From NCBI GenBank assembly GCA_030123765.1, contig JASJXX010000007.1:1-52479 (forward strand): a stretch of 52,479 nt of DNA. Reading direction: 5' to 3'. How positions within the stretch are numbered: the stretch's first letter is position 1; each line of letters begins with the position of its first letter. A program made the translations under genes and the position numbers. This DNA comes from Actinomycetota bacterium. GTDB taxonomy: Bacteria; Actinomycetota; Acidimicrobiia; Spongiisociales; UBA5794. The notes under the pieces were generated by a model. That model saw only the letters and a list, made by a program, of their open reading frames with translations, was not told the DNA's origin and ran no database searches. Shown one piece after another: positions 48,228-52,479 of the stretch.

Positions 48228-49792
48228 TGCCTGTGCTCGCCATCCTTGTCGTTCTGCCGCTCGTCGGAGCAGTCGTTGTGGCGCTGTTGCCGAAGCGCCG
48301 CTCCGAGCTCGTGTACCCGATCGCGCTCGCCATGTCGATACCGCCCCTCGCCGTGGCGCTGTACATCCTGTGGAACTTCACGGCCGGGTACGGCGGTTTC
48401 CAGTTCACGGAGGAGGTCGTGCTTGCCGAGACCTTCGGGATCGCGTGGCGTATGGGGATTGACGGCATCTCGCTCTTCATGGTCGTTCTTACGGCCCTCC
48501 TCTTCCCGATCAGCATTGCTGCGTCGTGGTCGGTGACCGACAGGGTCAAGCCGTACATGGTTCTGATACTCATCCTTGAGACTGGCGTGCTCGGCGTCTT
48601 CCTCGCTCTCGACCTGCTCGTGTTCTTCGCCTTCTTCGAGATCGTGCTGATCCCGATGTATCTGCTGATCTCCATGTGGGGCTCAGACAACCGGGCGTAC
48701 GCGTCGCTCAAGTTCGTCCTCTTTACCGCTACCGGATCGGCGTTCTTGCTTGCCTCGATTATTTCGCTTGGCATCATCACCGGCGGCCAGATGGGAGCGC
48801 TCGCGTCCTTCGACTTCAGGGACATGCTCGAAATACAGCTCAGCTATGGCACCGAACTTGCCCTCTTCCTCGGCTTCGGAATCGCGTTCGCGATCAAGGT
48901 GCCACTATTCCCCTTCCACACCTGGCTACCGGATGCCCACACCGAGGCGCCTACGGCCGGCTCTGTCATCCTCGCCGGTGTGCTTCTCAAGATGGGGACC
49001 TACGGGCTCTTACGGTTCAACCTGACGCTCTTCCCTGAGGCCAGCGTCAACCTCGCGGTGCCACTCGCGGTGCTTGGCGTCATCGGAATCGTCTATGGCG
49101 CTGCGGCAGCGATCGTCCAGCCAGACATCAAACGGCTCATCGCGTACTCCTCTGTCAGCCACATGGGCTTCATCGTCCTTGGCATCTTCGCGTTCACGAG
49201 CCAGAGCCTGACCGGGTCCGTTCTCCTGATGATCAGCCACGGCCTGACGACCGGGGCGCTCTTCCTGCTCGTCGGGATGATCTACGAGCGGACCCACACC
49301 CGGCAGATCTCGGACTACGGGGGCCTCGCGAAGGTGATGCCGGTCTATGCAGGCATGTTCCTCTTCGCAGCGTTCGCATCGATCGGCCTCCCTGGCCTCT
49401 CCGGCTTCATCGGAGAGTTCACCATCCTCATCGGTTCATACCTCACGCTGCCGGTGCTGACCATCATCGCTAGCTCGGGCGTGATCCTTGCCGCCATCTA
49501 CCTGTTGTGGGCGTACGAGCGGGTATTCACGGGGCCCGTCACCAACTCTAAGCTTGAGGGACTCAAGGACTTGGGGTTCAGAGAGATAGCGATAATGGCA
49601 CCGCTCGTCATTCTTGTCATCGCCATAGGCATCTATCCCAAGCCGATCTTCGATCGCATCGAACCCTCCACCGCGATCATCCTTGACCGTATCGAGGCGT
49701 CAACGGGCTTCGATCTCCCTGAACGTGGCCTTCTCTCAGGTGTGGTCGAGATCGAGTACGACGTTGAGCTCACAGAAGCGGGAGACAACTGA
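48227..49792 (+). CDS. nuoM: NADH-quinone oxidoreductase subunit M
   Basis: FFAFFEIVLIPMYLLISMWG; FPFHTWLPDAHTEAPTAGSVILAGVLLKMGTYGLLRF. Confidence 0.96.
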   Translation: MPVLAILVVLPLVGAVVVALLPKRRSELVYPIALAMSIPPLAVALYILWNFTAGYGGFQFTEEVVLAETFGIAWRMGIDGISLFMVVLTALLFPISIAASWSVTDRVKPYMVLILILETGVLGVFLALDLLVFFAFFEIVLIPMYLLISMWGSDNRAYASLKFVLFTATGSAFLLASIISLGIITGGQMGALASFDFRDMLEIQLSYGTELALFLGFGIAFAIKVPLFPFHTWLPDAHTEAPTAGSVILAGVLLKMGTYGLLRFNLTLFPEASVNLAVPLAVLGVIGIVYGAAAAIVQPDIKRLIAYSSVSHMGFIVLGIFAFTSQSLTGSVLLMISHGLTTGALFLLVGMIYERTHTRQISDYGGLAKVMPVYAGMFLFAAFASIGLPGLSGFIGEFTILIGSYLTLPVLTIIASSGVILAAIYLLWAYERVFTGPVTNSKLEGLKDLGFREIAIMAPLVILVIAIGIYPKPIFDRIEPSTAIILDRIEASTGFDLPERGLLSGVVEIEYDVELTEAGDN

Positions 49793-51267
49793 TGCAGAAC
49801 ATGGCGCTCCTCCCCGTTGCCTTCGAGGTCATCTTGGTCACCGGGGCGATGCTCGTACTCCTGGTAGCTGTCATTGCGGACAAGCCGCGAAAGATGTGGG
49901 CGCCGATCGCCGGTGTCGCGTTCCTCGCTTCGGTGGTCGCGGGAGTGTTCCAGTGGCGCGCGGTTGCGGAGACCGGGGGAGGGCTCTTCTTCTCAACGCC
50001 GGGGTTGGTGATCGTCCGTTCACCGATGGTCGTGATGGACGGGCTCTCGGCATTCGCAGCGATCGTCCTGGGCCTCGTCGGATTCGTTGCTTTCGTGGGG
50101 AGCTGGGATCTCGTCACCGTGCTCGGGAAGCGGTCGGCTGAGTTTGTTGCTCTCTCCCTGCTGGCTGTGGCTGGCCTCCACATGATGACGGCGACACCGA
50201 ACCTGATCGTCATCTTTATCGGCCTCGAGACGGCGTCCATCTGCTTCTACGTGCTTGCAGGATTCATACGGGGGTCGAAGCAGTCGGATGAATCTGCCCT
50301 CAAGTACTTCCTCCTCGGATCGCTCTCATCCGCGATGTTCCTGTACGGCATCGCGCTCGTGTTCGGAGCGACCGGCTCCCTGACGATCTACGGGGCGAAC
50401 TCGATCAGGGACTTCTTCTCACTCACGCTCATCACTGAGCCAGGCATCCTGCTTGCCGGCCTCGCGCTGATGCTCGCGGGGCTCTTCTTCAAGGTATCGG
50501 CTGCACCGTTCCACCAGTGGGCGCCAGACGTCTATCAGGGCGCACCGAGCGGAGCCGTCGCGCTCATGGCCGCAGGCGTCAAGGTCGCAGGGTTCGCAGT
50601 CCTCGCCAGAATCTTCGTCGGTGGCTTCATCTCACAGATAGACACCTGGGCCCCGGTCATGGCCGTCATCGCCGCGCTCTCGATGGTTCTCGGTACAACG
50701 ATGGCGCTCGTCCAGACGGATCTCAAGCGGCTGCTCGCTTATTCAGGTGTTGCGCACTCCGGCTATCTGCTCGCCACTCTCGTCGCCGGCATCGACGGTG
50801 TCCCTCCGATGTGGTTCTATGTCTCCACGTACGCGTTCATGATCATCGGTGCGTTCACCGTCGTCTCGGTAGTGAACGGCCCCACGTCGAGCGGTGCGCC
50901 GATTGCTTCGTTCAAGGGCCTCGCGAAGCGGTCTCCTGCAATGGGTTGGTTGCTCGCGATCATCATGTTCGGTATGTCCGGCATGCCATTCTTCGCCGGT
51001 TTCGTCGGGAAGGTGCTCGCGTTCGTTGTGGCCGGTGAGGCGGGGTACCTCTGGCTCGTCGTGATAGGCACGCTCGCAACCGTGATCGGGCTCGCGTTCT
51101 ATTTGAGGGTCGTTGCGACTATTTTCTCGTCCGAGGGTGACGAGGAGAAGCTCGAGCCCAGCAGGTCCTCGAGGTTCGTGGTCGCGATTTGTGCCGCGAT
51201 CACCGTCCTGTTCGGTATCGTTCCATGGCCTCTCCTGGACGTGGTACGTGAAGCGCTCCCTCTCTAG
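49792..51267 (+). CDS. nuoN: NADH-quinone oxidoreductase subunit N
   Basis: FIGLETASICFYVLAGFIRGSKQSDESALKYFLLGSLSSAMFLYGIAL; FHQWAPDVYQGAPS. Confidence 0.95.
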   Translation: MQNMALLPVAFEVILVTGAMLVLLVAVIADKPRKMWAPIAGVAFLASVVAGVFQWRAVAETGGGLFFSTPGLVIVRSPMVVMDGLSAFAAIVLGLVGFVAFVGSWDLVTVLGKRSAEFVALSLLAVAGLHMMTATPNLIVIFIGLETASICFYVLAGFIRGSKQSDESALKYFLLGSLSSAMFLYGIALVFGATGSLTIYGANSIRDFFSLTLITEPGILLAGLALMLAGLFFKVSAAPFHQWAPDVYQGAPSGAVALMAAGVKVAGFAVLARIFVGGFISQIDTWAPVMAVIAALSMVLGTTMALVQTDLKRLLAYSGVAHSGYLLATLVAGIDGVPPMWFYVSTYAFMIIGAFTVVSVVNGPTSSGAPIASFKGLAKRSPAMGWLLAIIMFGMSGMPFFAGFVGKVLAFVVAGEAGYLWLVVIGTLATVIGLAFYLRVVATIFSSEGDEEKLEPSRSSRFVVAICAAITVLFGIVPWPLLDVVREALPL

Positions 51268-51277
51268 AAGACACCGC

Positions 51278-52479
51278 ATGATCGGGCCCCGATATCTCGG
51301 GCTCGCGCTGGTTGCCGTGGTTGCCGTCGCGATTCCGACGATCCCGAACTTCGCCGCCCTGGTCACCGTGGATCGGTACATCGTGCGAGTCGACGACATC
51401 GTGCTCGAAGACCAGTACGTCACATCAACGTCCGGCCAGGTCGAAGGCATCGTTGAGGGGGACCTGACGATATTCACGGGCAGTCTCACAATCACCGGTG
51501 AAGTGACAGGGTCGGTGACCGTGTTCAGCTTTGGAAGGGTGACGGTCGCGGAGGGAGCTTCCATCGGAGGTTCTCTCCGCGGTACAGCCGGGAGCCTCGA
51601 CATCGCGGGTGTGGTGGCGGGGGACGTCTTTATCGGTGCCGCCTCTGTCGTCGTGGAACCGGGTGGAGTGGTTGGCCGTGACGTGATGGCGTTCGGTGGT
51701 GCTCTGACGAACAATGGGGAGATCGGCCGTGATGTGCGAGGTCGCATGATGCGCGCATCTGTCGGGGGCAGCGTCGGTGGAGACATCCACATAGCAACGC
51801 AGAGCCTTGACGTCGACGCATCTGGGTCTGTCGGGGGCGACATCCTGTACCGATCACCCGCAGAGGCGGAGATCGATCCGTCGGCTGAGATCAGCGGAAC
51901 GATCACCCGGCTCCCCGCGCGGGGAAACTTCCTCTACGACGTCATCGTGAGCCTCGCAGCGGTCATCAGTTTCTTCGGCTTCATCGTCGCCGGCTTTGGC
52001 GCCCTCTGGCTTCTGCGGATGTCGGGGAGCCGCGCGGTGGGCCGTGTGCTGACGAGGCCGATTCGCACGCTCCTCGTCGGGTTCCTTACGGTGATGATGC
52101 TCCCTGTGGTCGTCGTGGTTCTCGCCATGACACTTGTGGGCATCCCCCTCGCCGTGATTGGTGTGCTCATGGGGGGCGTAGCGTTCGTCATAGGGCCCGT
52201 ACCCGCCGTGACCGCGCTGGGGAACCGCATCCTGTGGAATCGAGGTGGGCTCTTCGGGGCCTTCCTCGTTGGTGCCGTCGTGTGGCGCCTCGCTATCTGG
52301 TTGATCCCTGTAGCCGGTGTGTTCGTGTACCTCCTCGCTCTTGTCTGGGGTATCGGAGCGTGGGTCACGGGCCTGGCTGCGGTCCGCCGGGGAGATCCGA
52401 CACCGGCGGCACTCGTGCCGGCCTCGATGATCGTGACCGACAGGGTGCCCGACGACTGGGAGCCACCGCTGGCTCCCCG
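51278..52479 (+). CDS. Bactofilin-like beta-repeat plus membrane domain protein, truncated by the window edge
   Basis: ATG at 51278 open to the window end, absent from the ORF track. Repeats such as GQVEGIVEGDLTIFTGSLTITGEVTGSVTVFSFGRVTVAEGASIGGSLRG, then TM segments. Confidence 0.75.
   Translation, partial: MIGPRYLGLALVAVVAVAIPTIPNFAALVTVDRYIVRVDDIVLEDQYVTSTSGQVEGIVEGDLTIFTGSLTITGEVTGSVTVFSFGRVTVAEGASIGGSLRGTAGSLDIAGVVAGDVFIGAASVVVEPGGVVGRDVMAFGGALTNNGEIGRDVRGRMMRASVGGSVGGDIHIATQSLDVDASGSVGGDILYRSPAEAEIDPSAEISGTITRLPARGNFLYDVIVSLAAVISFFGFIVAGFGALWLLRMSGSRAVGRVLTRPIRTLLVGFLTVMMLPVVVVVLAMTLVGIPLAVIGVLMGGVAFVIGPVPAVTALGNRILWNRGGLFGAFLVGAVVWRLAIWLIPVAGVFVYLLALVWGIGAWVTGLAAVRRGDPTPAALVPASMIVTDRVPDDWEPPLAP

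Noticed and set aside
1-52479. CRISPR arrays, tRNA/rRNA genes, IS elements, prophage or integrase
   Set aside because: None recognised on either strand; gene content is continuous metabolic/respiratory coding DNA.

Overview
The window is a high-GC, densely coded bacterial chromosome segment. It is probably from an actinobacterium: MshA-type glycosyltransferase, RsiG-like anti-sigma protein, MenJ-like reductase and an actinobacterial-style bc complex all point that way. Class Acidimicrobiia is only a guess. No rRNA, tRNA, CRISPR array, IS element or prophage was recognised.

Left part (1-21 kb): class II ribonucleotide reductase (nrdJ) with upstream NrdR/DnaA-box-like sites, MFS transporter, AMP-binding ligase, Clp1/Nol9-like P-loop kinase, VOC protein, a mshA / GNAT-like / asparaginase / RsiG-like gene run, M23 peptidase, a MoaD-like domain fused to a CdsA-like membrane domain, a homogentisate cluster (fah - unknown gene - hmgA / hppD), an AbiEi/DUF559 gene flanked by two related palindromes, and PPK2.

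Middle (21-36 kb): SAM hydroxide adenosyltransferase family protein, arsenite-oxidase-like AioB/AioA pair (Rieske signal peptide out of frame), MenJ-like reductase, and an unusual respiratory locus. That locus holds a cytochrome c with a repeated N-terminal motif, a CcoN-CcoO fusion lacking the canonical haem/CuB histidines, and a split cytochrome b / Rieske / diheme c complex with a 2x[4Fe-4S] ferredoxin and two unknown membrane proteins.

Right part (36-52 kb): rex, a complete nuoA-N operon, and a truncated bactofilin-like membrane ORF.

Best candidates for something undescribed: (i) the metal-ligand-less CcoN-CcoO protein next to the bc locus; (ii) a ~40-aa motif shared by the cytochrome c and cytochrome b subunits of that locus; (iii) the MoaD-GG-CdsA fusion; (iv) the unknown gene in the homogentisate cluster. 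All family calls come from reading the translated sequence; no searches were run.
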